Shown here: positions 7,652 to 17,100 of the stretch, in pieces
Position numbering within the stretch: position 1 is the stretch's first letter
Layout of the letters: each line of letters opens with the position of its first letter
Assembly: GCA_001602435.1 (NCBI GenBank)
Contig: CP012156.1
Location: 3,437,509-3,501,508 of the forward strand
DNA: 64,000 bases
From: Hyphomonadaceae bacterium UKL13-1
GTDB taxonomy: Bacteria; Pseudomonadota; Alphaproteobacteria; Caulobacterales; Aquidulcibacteraceae
Direction: 5' to 3'
Made by a program: the position numbers and the translations under genes
Notes under the pieces: model-generated
Told to the model about the DNA's origin: nothing
What the model saw: only the letters and a program-made list of their open reading frames with translations
Database searches by the model: none

Positions 7652-8364
7652 GTGCGCCAAACTCCCTCTACCGCCGTTTGGCAGACGACCTGCGCAAGGC
7701 CATTGCCTCGGGCCATTATCCGACAGGCAGCTTACTGCCCACGGAGTCTGACTTGTGCGCGACGCACCAAGTCTCACGCCATACGGCCCGTGACGCCCTG
7801 CGCATCTTGACCGATGAAGGCCTGATTGAGCGACGGCGGGGTGCAGGCTCGGTCGTGATTGCGGCCAAGCCGATTGGTCCTTTCTCGCAGGGCTGGGGCG
7901 AGATTGGCGATATTCTCCAATATGCGCGCGATACACGCTTGGTGATCTTAAGCTATGGCCCAGCCGATCCAGCCGATCTGGCCGCCATGGGCCTTGACCT
8001 AGCGCAGAGCTGGATTGGGATTGATGGCCTGCGGGTTCGTACGACCGGTGGCAGGCCCTTGGCCCATACAAGCATTTGTGTGCGCGCCGACCTTGCCCCA
8101 CCGCGCGCCGCTTTAGACGATTGGCCCCATGCCATCGCCGAATATATCGCCCGTCATTCTGGGGTCCTAGCGGCAACGATTGAACAAGACATTTCCGCCA
8201 TCAAGCTCAGCCGAGGGCTCGCCAAAACCTTGCATGAGCACGCGGGCGATCCGGCCCTTCGCACCCGACGGCGCTATTTCGATGCTGCAGGTCATATCTA
8301 TCAAGCGAGCATCAGCATCCACCCGGGCGAGCATTTCACCTATTCGATGTCGGTCAGTCGCTAG
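7648..8364 (+). CDS. GntR family transcriptional regulator (HutC/UTRA type)
   Basis: A 238-residue regulator. Residues about 5-72 form the winged helix-turn-helix (LYRRLADDLRKAIASG, LPTESDLCATHQVSRHTARDAL, GLIERRRGAGSVV). The rest is a UTRA ligand-binding domain, with the typical GLRVRTTGGRPLAHTSI and RRRYFDAAGHIYQASISIHPGEHFTY at the end. It overlaps the CoA-transferase gene (ATGA), so it is coexpressed with it and is probably the local regulator of the whole amidase/ligase/MmgE cluster. The effector is likely a pathway metabolite. It ends convergently with the YeiH gene, overlapping it by 4 bases. Confidence 0.92.
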   Translation: MSAPNSLYRRLADDLRKAIASGHYPTGSLLPTESDLCATHQVSRHTARDALRILTDEGLIERRRGAGSVVIAAKPIGPFSQGWGEIGDILQYARDTRLVILSYGPADPADLAAMGLDLAQSWIGIDGLRVRTTGGRPLAHTSICVRADLAPPRAALDDWPHAIAEYIARHSGVLAATIEQDISAIKLSRGLAKTLHEHAGDPALRTRRRYFDAAGHIYQASISIHPGEHFTYSMSVSR

Positions 8365-9368
8365 CTTGCCATCATCATGAGGCCGACCCCGGCTGCGGAG
8401 ATGGCGGCGATGATGGCGGTCTGGATCAGAAGGGCTCCCACCGCGCGTGGGCCTAACAGCATCACACCCTTGATCGACGTGTTCGCCCCCAAGGCGACCA
8501 TGGAAACGATCAAGCAGACGCTGGACAATTTGGTCAAAGCCGCAATGCCTTCAGGCGTCAGCCAGCCCGTATTGGCGACCACAATCGCGGCGACAAAGCC
8601 CAATAGAAACACCGGCACGGTGGCTTCATTTTCTTCCTGATCGCCCTCTTTGCGGTCGCGCCAGGACAAGATCATCAACAGGCCAAAGATCACGACCGGC
8701 ATCATGGCGACGCGGATCATTTTCACCGTCGTGGCTGCAGGCGTGGCGGCTTCACCATAGACGTCCGACGCCGCCACAACTTGCGCAACTTCGTGGATGG
8801 AGGCACCCAGAAACACCGCCGAGGGGATCATGGGGATGTTGAAGAAGTGACAAAGTGCGGGATAGGCGACCACAGCGATGGTGCCGATGATGGTGATGCT
8901 GGCCACGGTCGCCACCACGTCACGCTCAACATTCGAATTGGGGCGGCGCGCCAAGACGGTTGCAATCGCCAAAGCCGCCGACGCCCCACAGATGGCAACC
9001 GAAGTCGCCGTCAAGAAGGCAGTGGCGCGGGGCAGTTTCAAAGCCCGCCCTGCCAGATAGCCCAAGCAAAGTGTGCCAAAGGCAGCTGAGACCGCGATCA
9101 CGGCGGGTTGCCAGCCTAAGGCTTGCAAGTCTGAAATCGTGATGCGGAAACCCATCAAGGCGACCCCAACCCGCAACAGGGGCTTGGCCAATAAATCATT
9201 GCCGGGCTTGAAGGTGGGCTTGGTCAAGACAATAGCGGCCAACATGCCGAGCAGCAGCGCAATCAACAGGGTGGGAACGCGCGTGCCCTGGGTCGGGAAA
9301 TAAGCAATGGCAGCTAGAAAGAGACCCAAACCAACACCGGGGCCAAACTTTGTCAGCGATTTAAACAT
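8361..9368 (-). CDS. YeiH family putative sulfate exporter / UPF0324 membrane protein
   Basis: About 335 residues when started at the ATG at 9366-9368 (an alternative ATG at 9380 adds four residues). The protein is almost entirely hydrophobic with roughly ten membrane helices. It carries family signatures LLIALLLGMLAAIV, LRVGVALMGFRITISDL, SVAICGASAALAIA and GASIHEVAQVVAA. UPF0324/YeiH proteins are inner-membrane proteins annotated as sulfate exporters on slender evidence. The next genes leftward and rightward do not point to sulfur metabolism. The gene is separated from the DUF6356 gene by about 40 bp and may share its promoter. Confidence 0.85.
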   Translation of the reverse strand: MFKSLTKFGPGVGLGLFLAAIAYFPTQGTRVPTLLIALLLGMLAAIVLTKPTFKPGNDLLAKPLLRVGVALMGFRITISDLQALGWQPAVIAVSAAFGTLCLGYLAGRALKLPRATAFLTATSVAICGASAALAIATVLARRPNSNVERDVVATVASITIIGTIAVVAYPALCHFFNIPMIPSAVFLGASIHEVAQVVAASDVYGEAATPAATTVKMIRVAMMPVVIFGLLMILSWRDRKEGDQEENEATVPVFLLGFVAAIVVANTGWLTPEGIAALTKLSSVCLIVSMVALGANTSIKGVMLLGPRAVGALLIQTAIIAAISAAGVGLMMMAS

Positions 9369-9411
9369 GTGGCCCCACAATCAGGCGCGCTTACCCAACG
9401 CGCCGACACAT

Positions 9412-9675
9412 TCAGCTTAGGGCTGTTTCACCAGACTGTGCAATTGGGCTCGGTGCAGCGGCATGCTTGGTATTGCGGTGCAGGACCATCCGGTCGTGCA
9501 GACAACAAATGGTCTGGCTGCCAGTGGACTTAAACAGGCCGGGGATCAGGCCGTGAATGATGCAGGCGAAGGCCGCACCCAACATTTGGAAGCCGAAACT
9601 AAAGGCCACACCTAAATGTTCAAAATAGCTTTCGCCGACGCTCTCTGGATGCTCGACAAATAATTTTTTGAACAT
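9412..9675 (-). CDS. DUF6356 family small protein
   Basis: A small protein of 87 residues starting at the ATG at 9673-9675, which has a GGGGAGA ribosome binding site about 10 bases upstream. The longest frame (to 9702) adds nine residues and lacks such a site. The layout FKKLFVEHPESVGESYFEHL, then a hydrophobic GFQMLGAAFACIIHGLIPGLF, then GSQTICCLHDRMV matches the alphaproteobacterial DUF6356 family, which I recall as uncharacterised. One membrane helix is likely. The basic, Cys-containing segment after the helix is a family feature. Function unknown. Confidence 0.8.
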   Translation of the reverse strand: MFKKLFVEHPESVGESYFEHLGVAFSFGFQMLGAAFACIIHGLIPGLFKSTGSQTICCLHDRMVLHRNTKHAAAPSPIAQSGETALS

Positions 9676-9778
9676 AGCTGCTGTCTCCCCATTTGCAGAC
9701 AAAGGTTCTCACAGATTCTATGGTAAATTTTCACTTTCTTATTGAGTATCAGCACGGCTTTGGTATATTTCTTCGATC

Positions 9779-10255
9779 ATGAAGCCAGAAAATCAAAAAA
9801 TTGACGAAGCGGACATTAAGCTTTTGTCCATACTTCAAACCGATGCCTCTGTATCTTTGGAGGAATTATCGTCGCGCACCGCTATGTCTGCCAACACCGC
9901 TTGGCGGCGTATCCGGCGGATGGAAGAGGCGGGCATCATCGCCAAGCGGGTTGCCTTGATCGATCCAGAGGCGGTGGGACTGGGTATGACGGTCTTTGTC
10001 GCTATCAAGACCTCCGACCATTCCGATGAATGGCTAGAGAACTTTGCCCGCTCTGTCTCGGCCATCCCGGAAGTGGTGGAGTTTTACCGTATGAGTGGGG
10101 ATACCGATTATCTGCTCAAACTCTTGGTCGCTTCCATTGCCGATTACGACCGCGTCTATAAGAAACTGATCCGCAGCGCGAAGCTCAGCGACGTAAGTTC
10201 GAGCTTTGCGATGGAGACGATCAAATTTACCACCGCTGTGCCTTTGCGAATTTAG
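9779..10255 (+). CDS. Lrp/AsnC family transcriptional regulator
   Basis: A 158-residue regulator of ordinary Lrp/AsnC length. The helix-turn-helix is at about 9-65 (DEADIKLLSILQTDASVSLEEL, AMSANTAWRRIRRMEEAGIIA), followed by the ferredoxin-like RAM ligand-binding and oligomerisation domain (VPEVVEFY-like IPEVVEFYRMSGDTDYLLKLLV). It would be a cytoplasmic, amino-acid-responsive DNA-binding protein. Divergent from DUF6356/YeiH across about 100 AT-rich bases, it may regulate them as well as itself; the effector is unknown. coaBC follows 27 bp downstream in the same direction. Confidence 0.93.
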   Translation: MKPENQKIDEADIKLLSILQTDASVSLEELSSRTAMSANTAWRRIRRMEEAGIIAKRVALIDPEAVGLGMTVFVAIKTSDHSDEWLENFARSVSAIPEVVEFYRMSGDTDYLLKLLVASIADYDRVYKKLIRSAKLSDVSSSFAMETIKFTTAVPLRI

Positions 10256-10282
10256 CTTTTGGTACAAGTTTTTATGGTCTAA

Positions 10283-11494
10283 ATGGCGGGTATGAGCTTG
10301 AAGCGCGTCCTCTTAATCGTGGGTGGAGGGATCTCTGCCTATAAGACCCCCGAACTGGTGCGGGCGCTGGAGAAGCGCGGCATCGGCTGTCGGGTTATTT
10401 TGACGCAAGCGGGTAGCCAGTTTGTGACGCCGCTGACCTTGGCCAGCCTGACCAAGGATGACGTGCATCAGGCATTGTTCAACCTGACCCATGAAGCCAA
10501 AATGGGCCATATCGAACTCTCGCGCAGTGCGGACCTCGTCCTCGTGGCCCCAGCGACAGCCGATCTCATCGGCAAAGTGGCCAATGGTTTGGCCAATGAT
10601 CTGGCCTCAACGGCACTGTTGGCGACGGACAAGCCTGTTTTGATGGCACCCGCCATGAATGTGCGCATGTGGGACCATCCCGCCGTGCAGCGCAATCTGG
10701 CGACCTTGCGCGCTGACGGCGTTCATTTCATCGGCCCCGATGAAGGGGCGATGGCGTGCGGTGAATATGGGCTGGGTCGCATGGCTGAGCCTGAAGCCAT
10801 TGCCGCAGGCGTTGAGGCTTTTTGGCAGAAGGCATCGGCGGAAAAACCCTTAAAGGGCAAGCGCGCGATTGTGACAGCGGGACCGACGCTTGAGGCGCTC
10901 GACCCCATCCGGTTCCTGTCCAACCGATCTTCCGGCAAACAAGGCTATGCCATTGCCCAAGCACTCGCTGAAGCTGGCGCGGAGGTGACCTTGGTGTCGG
11001 GCCCTACGGCTTTAAACGATGTGCCGGGTGTGACCATGGCGCGGATTGAAAGTGCGCGTGAGATGTTGGCTGCCTGCCAAACCGCCTTGCCCGCCGACAT
11101 TTTTATCGCCGTCGCGGCCGTTGCCGACTGGCGACCTGAGACCAAGGCAGACGTGAAGCTGAAGCTTAAGGGTGACGCGAAAGCGCCCGCGATGAATTTG
11201 GTTGAAAACCCCGATATTCTGGCGACCATCGCGCAGGCCGGACCGAACAGGCCAGAGCTGGTTATCGGCTTTGCGGCGGAAACCCATGATGTTTTGGCCT
11301 ATGCCAGTGCCAAGCGCGCTAAAAAGGGCTGCGACTGGGTCGTGGCCAACGACGTCTCGGGCGATGTCATGGGCGGGGAGAGCAACCAGATCATGCTGGT
11401 CACCGCAGATGGTCATCAAAGCTGGCCCGAAGCGCCAAAGGCACAGATTGCGGCGCGCTTAGTCGGCGCGATTGCGGATCACTTTAAAGCGTAG
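10283..11494 (+). CDS. coaBC: Bifunctional phosphopantothenoylcysteine decarboxylase/phosphopantothenate-cysteine ligase
   Basis: A full-length 403-residue CoaBC (Dfp), giving two steps of coenzyme A synthesis: CTP-dependent joining of phosphopantothenate to cysteine and FMN-dependent decarboxylation. The N-terminal flavoprotein CoaC domain has GGGISAYK, the active-site His76 in GHIELSRSADL, PAMNVRMW (Asn126) and Cys159 in ACGEYGLGRM. The CoaB domain starts at about 190 with LKGKRAIVTAGPTLEALDPIRFLSN and continues with RSSGKQG. A second ATG at 10292 is an equally plausible start. It is convergent with uppP. Confidence 0.96.
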   Translation: MAGMSLKRVLLIVGGGISAYKTPELVRALEKRGIGCRVILTQAGSQFVTPLTLASLTKDDVHQALFNLTHEAKMGHIELSRSADLVLVAPATADLIGKVANGLANDLASTALLATDKPVLMAPAMNVRMWDHPAVQRNLATLRADGVHFIGPDEGAMACGEYGLGRMAEPEAIAAGVEAFWQKASAEKPLKGKRAIVTAGPTLEALDPIRFLSNRSSGKQGYAIAQALAEAGAEVTLVSGPTALNDVPGVTMARIESAREMLAACQTALPADIFIAVAAVADWRPETKADVKLKLKGDAKAPAMNLVENPDILATIAQAGPNRPELVIGFAAETHDVLAYASAKRAKKGCDWVVANDVSGDVMGGESNQIMLVTADGHQSWPEAPKAQIAARLVGAIADHFKA

Positions 11495-11499
11495 CCTGA

Positions 11500-12300
11500 C
11501 TAAAGCGGCCAGAAAATCCCAAGCATCAACAGGCCTACCACGATGCGGTAATAGGCAAAGGGCGCAAAGCCCATGCGCTGCACAATGCCGATAAACAGCT
11601 TGATCACAAAGATCGCGGTGATGAAGGCAACCAAGAAGCCAATGGCGACGAGAATCAGGTCTTGCCCGCCTTGCGCCAGCAAGGCTTCGCGATTGCTCCA
11701 ACCTTCATAGGCAAACACGCCCACCATCGTGGGGATGGACAAGAAGAAGCTGAACTCAGCGGCGGGTTTGCGGTCCACGCCCAACATCATCGCGCCAATA
11801 ATGGTGGCACCAGAGCGGGACATGCCGGGGATCAATGCCAAACATTGGCAAAGGCCAATCTTCAGACCCATCCCGACTGAAATATCATCCACATCGAGGA
11901 CTTGCGGCTGGGGGCGGAACCGCTCGGCCAGCAGGATCAGGATGCCACCCACGACCAAAGTGACCGATACGACCACCGGGCTAAACAAAACGCCCTTGAT
12001 AAAGTCGTGCAATAAAGCGCCGAGCAACATGGAAGGGAAGAAGGCCAGAATGACGGCTGCGGCGAATTGGCGCGACGCAGGACTCGAAGGCAGGGTGATG
12101 AAAGCACCCCAAAGCTTTTCAAAATAAAGGACGACCACGGCAAGGACAGCACCCAGCTGGATCATGGTCTCGAACGTGTCCGGGACGGCTCCGGGCAGAA
12201 ATTGGTCAGCCAGAATCAAATGACCGGTCGAAGAGATCGGCAAAAACTCTGTCAGGCCTTCGATGATGCCCAACAAAATGGCTACGAAATACTCGCTCAT
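11500..12300 (-). CDS. uppP: Undecaprenyl-diphosphatase
   Basis: A 266-residue, very hydrophobic protein of the BacA/UppP family, which dephosphorylates undecaprenyl pyrophosphate to recycle the lipid carrier of peptidoglycan synthesis in the inner membrane. Both hallmark motifs are present: GIIEGLTEFLPISSTGHL near the N-terminus, with the catalytic glutamates, and PGMSRSGATI in the middle. I start it at ATG 12300 (MSEYF); the longest frame adds three residues. It stands alone, with its 3' end 5 bp from the convergent coaBC stop. Confidence 0.96.
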   Translation of the reverse strand: MSEYFVAILLGIIEGLTEFLPISSTGHLILADQFLPGAVPDTFETMIQLGAVLAVVVLYFEKLWGAFITLPSSPASRQFAAAVILAFFPSMLLGALLHDFIKGVLFSPVVVSVTLVVGGILILLAERFRPQPQVLDVDDISVGMGLKIGLCQCLALIPGMSRSGATIIGAMMLGVDRKPAAEFSFFLSIPTMVGVFAYEGWSNREALLAQGGQDLILVAIGFLVAFITAIFVIKLFIGIVQRMGFAPFAYYRIVVGLLMLGIFWPL

Positions 12301-12588
12301 GACATCCATTCAAACGTAAGCTTGATTGCGGGCCTCATGGCATGGCTTGGCGCGCAAAACCAGCCAAGCTTACATCGGTGAAATAGGTATGATATGTTAC
12401 CAATAACGCCGCGTACTTCTTCACCACTTCGCGACCACATGGCGGGCATCTGAAGCTTCTCCGTTTTAATAGGTAACAAAAAATACCTAATTGTGCAGTT
12501 TTGCCTTGGCAAAGGGCGGGTTTGTCTGTATCGGACCTTCGCATGGCGCGACGATTGTGCCTGTGATCTTTGGAATTGCGAGAACATC

Positions 12589-14046
12589 ATGGCCGAACGG
12601 CTCCTCAAATTCGTCAGCATCGACCCTCAAACGCCTGAGAAGCGTCCCGCTTCGACGCGCACGGCCGATTTTCATGAGATTTATGGGGAGTTCATCACCC
12701 AAAAGGCCAATGAGCAGGCTTCGCGCTGTTCACAATGCGGTGTGCCTTTCTGCCAATCGGGTTGCCCGCTGCAGAATAATATCCCCGACTGGCTGAAAAT
12801 GACGGCGGAAGGTCGCTTGGAAGAAGCCTATGCGCTGTCCTCCGCCACCAATAGCATGCCGGAAATCTGTGGCCGCATCTGCCCGCAAGACCGTTTGTGC
12901 GAAGGTTCGTGCGTGATCGAACAGTCTGGCCATGGCTCCGTCACCATTGGCGCGGTGGAACGCTATATCACCGAGACCGCTTGGGAAAATGGCTGGATAG
13001 AGCCGATTGTGCCGCCGAAGGAATTGGCTGAGCATGTTGGTATCATCGGTGCTGGCCCTGGCGGGATGGCGGCAGCTGAAGCCCTGCGCAATAAGGGCTA
13101 TCAAGTCACCATCTATGACCGCTATGACCGCGCGGGCGGCCTTCTGATGTATGGCATCCCCGGCTTCAAGCTGGAAAAGGATGTGGTGACCCGCCGGGTG
13201 GAGCATTTGAAGGCTTCGGGCGTAAAATTCGTGCTCAATTATGAAGTGGGTCGCGATAGGACCTTGGCTGATTTGCGGGCGACCCACGACAGCGTGCTGA
13301 TCGCCATTGGCGTTTATAAAGCGCGCGCCTTGCCTTGCCCCGGCTCTAGCGGTGCAGGTGTAGTCGAGGCGTTGGATTATTTGACCGCTTCTAATCGGAC
13401 GGGCCTTGGCGATCAGGTCGCTGACTTTGATAGTGGCGCGCTCAATGCCGCTGGCAAACGCGTCGTCGTCATCGGTGGCGGCGACACGGCCATGGATTGC
13501 GTCCGCACCGCAATCCGTCAGGGCGCGGCGAAAGTCACCTGCCTCTATCGTCGCGACCGCGCCAATATGCCGGGCAGTGCACGCGAGGTCAGCAATGCCG
13601 AAGATGAAGGCGTGATGTTTGAGTGGTTGGCGGCACCCAAGGCGGTGCACTCCAACGAAGCCGGTGTCACCTCGGTTCTGGCAGCCCGCATGCGCTTGGG
13701 CGAAGCAGACGCTTCAGGCCGTCAAAGCCCTGAAGAAGTGGCGGGTGGCGAATTTGATGTGCCCGCCGATCTGGTCATTAAGGCTTTAGGCTTTGACCCT
13801 GAAAATGTTCAGACCCTGTTTGACGAGCCTGCCCTGAAGGTCAGCCGTTGGGGCACCATTCGCGCAGATGCGATCACGGGCGAAACCTCCATCCCGAACG
13901 TGTTTGCGGCAGGCGATATTGTTCGCGGGGCCTCTTTGGTTGTTTGGGCGATTAAGGATGGCCGTGAGGCCGCTGAGCACATGCATACGGCCATGCGCAA
14001 ACAGGCCCGGATGCGCGCCACCGCAGCCAAATTCGCGGCGCAATAA
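12589..14046 (+). CDS. gltD: Glutamate synthase (NADPH) small subunit
   Basis: A 485-residue beta subunit of GOGAT, started at the ATG at 12589 (MAERLLKFVSIDPQ); the longer frame from 12493 adds 32 residues unlike the family. The N-terminal half carries the two Cys-rich iron-sulfur motifs (CSQCGVPFCQSGCP, CGRICPQDRLCEGSC). The rest is the tandem FAD and NADPH domain (IIGAGPGGMAAAEAL, VVVIGGGDTAMDC). It passes electrons from NADPH to the large subunit. gltB starts 57 bp downstream, so the two are one operon. The order gltD-gltB is the reverse of Escherichia coli but known in alphaproteobacteria. The 288-bp upstream region shows no clear sigma-54 promoter. Confidence 0.95.
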   Translation: MAERLLKFVSIDPQTPEKRPASTRTADFHEIYGEFITQKANEQASRCSQCGVPFCQSGCPLQNNIPDWLKMTAEGRLEEAYALSSATNSMPEICGRICPQDRLCEGSCVIEQSGHGSVTIGAVERYITETAWENGWIEPIVPPKELAEHVGIIGAGPGGMAAAEALRNKGYQVTIYDRYDRAGGLLMYGIPGFKLEKDVVTRRVEHLKASGVKFVLNYEVGRDRTLADLRATHDSVLIAIGVYKARALPCPGSSGAGVVEALDYLTASNRTGLGDQVADFDSGALNAAGKRVVVIGGGDTAMDCVRTAIRQGAAKVTCLYRRDRANMPGSAREVSNAEDEGVMFEWLAAPKAVHSNEAGVTSVLAARMRLGEADASGRQSPEEVAGGEFDVPADLVIKALGFDPENVQTLFDEPALKVSRWGTIRADAITGETSIPNVFAAGDIVRGASLVVWAIKDGREAAEHMHTAMRKQARMRATAAKFAAQ

Positions 14047-14103
14047 GCCGCCCTTTACCTTGCAGATAACGAGAGGGCTTCGGCCCGCCAAAGGCACCAG
14101 ATC

Positions 14104-17100
14104 ATGATCACTTCTTTCCCGCCCAGCGGCTCTAGCGAAATCGACCTCTATCTCAAGAACCGGCAGATCCTGACCGATGGAAACGCCTATAATCCTGAGG
14201 ATGAAAAGGATTCTTGCGGGGTAGGCCTTGTCTGCGCCCTCGATGGCAAGCCCCGTCGCGACATTGTGGCGATGGCGCTAAAGGCGTTGAAGAACGTCTG
14301 GCATCGCGGTGCTGTGGATGCCGATGGCAAGACGGGCGATGGCGCAGGCGTGCGCGTCGACGTGCCGCAAGATTTCTTCCGTGAGCAAGTCGCACGCACA
14401 GGGCACAGCCCCACCGACGATCCAATCTGCGTGGGCATGATCTTCTTGCCGCGCACCGATTTTGGCGCGCAAGAAACCGCGCGAACGATTGTTGAGCGCG
14501 AAATCCTGAACTTCGGTTTTTACATCTATGGCTGGCGGCAAGTGCCAGTCGATATCTCGGTCATCGGCGAAAAGGCCAATGCGACCCGGCCTGAGATTGA
14601 GCAAATCCTCTTCTACGACCCACGGGGTCGCAGTGCGGAAGAGCTGGAACGCACCTTGTTCATCTGCCGTCGCCGCATTGAAAAGCGTGCCTTGGCATCG
14701 AGCGTTTCGGGCTTTTATGTCTGCTCCTTCTCGTCCAAGTCGGTCATTTATAAGGGCATGTTCTTGGCCGAAAGCATCGATACTTTCTTCCCAGACTTGC
14801 AGAATGAGAAGTTTGTGTCGGCGGTGGCAATTTATCACCAACGCTATTCGACCAATACCTTCCCGCAATGGCACTTGGCACAACCTTTCCGAATGTTGGC
14901 CCATAATGGCGAGATCAACACCGTCAAAGGCAATATCAATTGGATGAAGAGCCATGAGATCCCGATGGCGTCTGAAGCCTTTGGCGATTATCAGGAAGAC
15001 GTAAAGCCCATCGTGCAAGCTGGCGGGTCGGACTCCGCAGCGCTCGACAATGTGTGCGAAGTCCTCGTTCGCGCGGGCCGCTCTGCCCCCATGGCCAAGG
15101 CACTCTTGGTGCCAGAGGCTTGGGCCAAGCAAGAAAACATCATGAAGCCAAGCCACATGGCGCTTTATGCCTATTGCAACGCGGTGATGGAGCCTTGGGA
15201 TGGGCCTGCCGCTCTAGCGATTTATGACGGTCGTTGGGCCGTGGCCGGGATGGACCGCAATGGTCTGCGCCCCATGCGCTATTCGGTGACGCAGGACGGC
15301 ATTCTGGCCGTCGGCTCTGAAACCGGCATGTGCCCGCTCGATGGTCGCGTCATCACCAAGAAGGGCCGTGTTGGTCGGGGTGAAATGCTTGCCGTCGATA
15401 TGGAAAAGGGCAAGCTCTATACCCATGAGGCGATCATCGACAAATTGGCCAGCGCCCACCCTTATGTGAAGTGGAACTCCAACGTCGTGAATTTGGAGGC
15501 CCGCATCGGACCGGGACCAGAGCCTAAGCTCTATTCGCGCCAAGAATTGCTGCGCCGCCAAGTCGCTGCCGGCTTGACCTTGGAAGAATTGGAAGTCGTC
15601 CTCGCCCCCATGGCGGAAGAGGGCAAAGAGGCTTTGGGCTCGATGGGTGACGATTCCCCGCTGGCCGTGCTTTCCTCGCGCTATCGGCCTTTGTCGCACT
15701 TCTTCAAGCAGAACTTCAGCCAAGTCACCAACCCTCCAATCGACCCGCTTCGTGAAGAGCGGGTGATGAGCCTGAAAACGCGCTTTAAAAACCTCGGCAA
15801 TATCCTAGCCCATGAGGAAACCCAGCAGGACGTGTTCGTGCTGGATAGTCCCGCCCTGACCACCGGCATGTATGACCGCATGGTCGCGATGTTGGGCGCA
15901 GGTGTGGCCTTTATCGACTGCAGTTATGAGATGCCAGAGGACCCAGACCTCGCCGGAGCTGCCTTGCGCGAAGCGTTAGACCGGATCAAGGCGCAAGCCG
16001 AAGATGCCGTCCGCGCGGGTCAAAGCCAATTGGTGTTGAGTGATGAGCATCAAGGCCCCGGCCGGATCGCCGCACCGATGATCTTGGCCACAGGCGGCGT
16101 ACATGCGCATTTGGTTGCCAAGGGCTTGCGGTCGTATTGCTCCATCACGGTGCGTGCGGCGGAATGCGTCGACACCCATTATTTCGCCGTTCTGGTTGGC
16201 GTCGGCGCGACTTGCGTAAACGCCTATCTGGCGCAAGAGGCGATTGCGGATCGTCATGCGCGCGGTCTGTTGGGCACGCTCACGCTCAACCAAGCCGTGG
16301 TGAATTACAAAAAGGCGGTAGAAGCGGGCCTTCTGAAAATCCTCTCTAAAATGGGGATTTCGGTCATTTCGTCCTATCGCGGCGGCTATAATTTCGAAGC
16401 CCTTGGCCTGTCCCGCGCTTTGGTGGCGGATTTCTTCCCCGGCATGAGCTCGCGCATTTCCGGCATCGGTCTGCAGGGTATTGCGCTGAAGGCTCAAGCA
16501 ATCCATGCCAAAGCGTGGGAAGAGGCCGTGGTTAGCCTTCCCATCGGTGGGCTCTACAAGGCACGCGCCTCGGGTGAGCCACACGCGCTTGAGGCCGCAC
16601 AAATCCATCAGCTGCAAACCGCCTGTAACACGGGCTCTTATGCGGCTTATCAGAAATATGTCGGCCTGCTCAGTGGTCGCGCACCCATCCAATTGCGCGA
16701 CCTGTTGGACTTCCAATCCACCAGCAAAGCGGTGGCTTTGGAAGAAGTTGAGAGCCTGAATGAAATCCGCAAGCGCTTCAATACGCCCGGCATGTCCTTG
16801 GGTGCTTTAAGCCCAGAAGCACATGGTACCCTGAACGTGGCGATGAACCGCATTGGCGCAAAGTCCGTTTCCGGTGAAGGCGGGGAAGACCGTGAGCGCT
16901 ATAAGCCTCTGCCCAACGGCGATAATCCCAACAGCGCGGTGAAGCAGGTCGCGTCTGGCCGCTTTGGCGTGACGGCGGAATATCTGAACCAATGCCGCGA
17001 AATTGAGATCAAAGTCGCGCAAGGGGCCAAGCCCGGCGAAGGCGGGCAATTGCCCGGCTTTAAAGTCACCGAAATGATCGCGCGCCTGCGTCATGCCACA

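Noticed and set aside
12301..12588. Possible sigma-54 promoter before gltD (TGGCA...TTTG).
   Set aside because: The spacing and the GC doublet do not match the TGGCAC-N5-TTGC pattern.
12730..13650. A 306-codon minus-strand frame inside gltD.
   Set aside because: gltD is certain and this is a shadow frame without motifs.
14278..15156. A 292-codon minus-strand frame inside gltB.
   Set aside because: Antisense shadow of the amidotransferase domain; no motifs.
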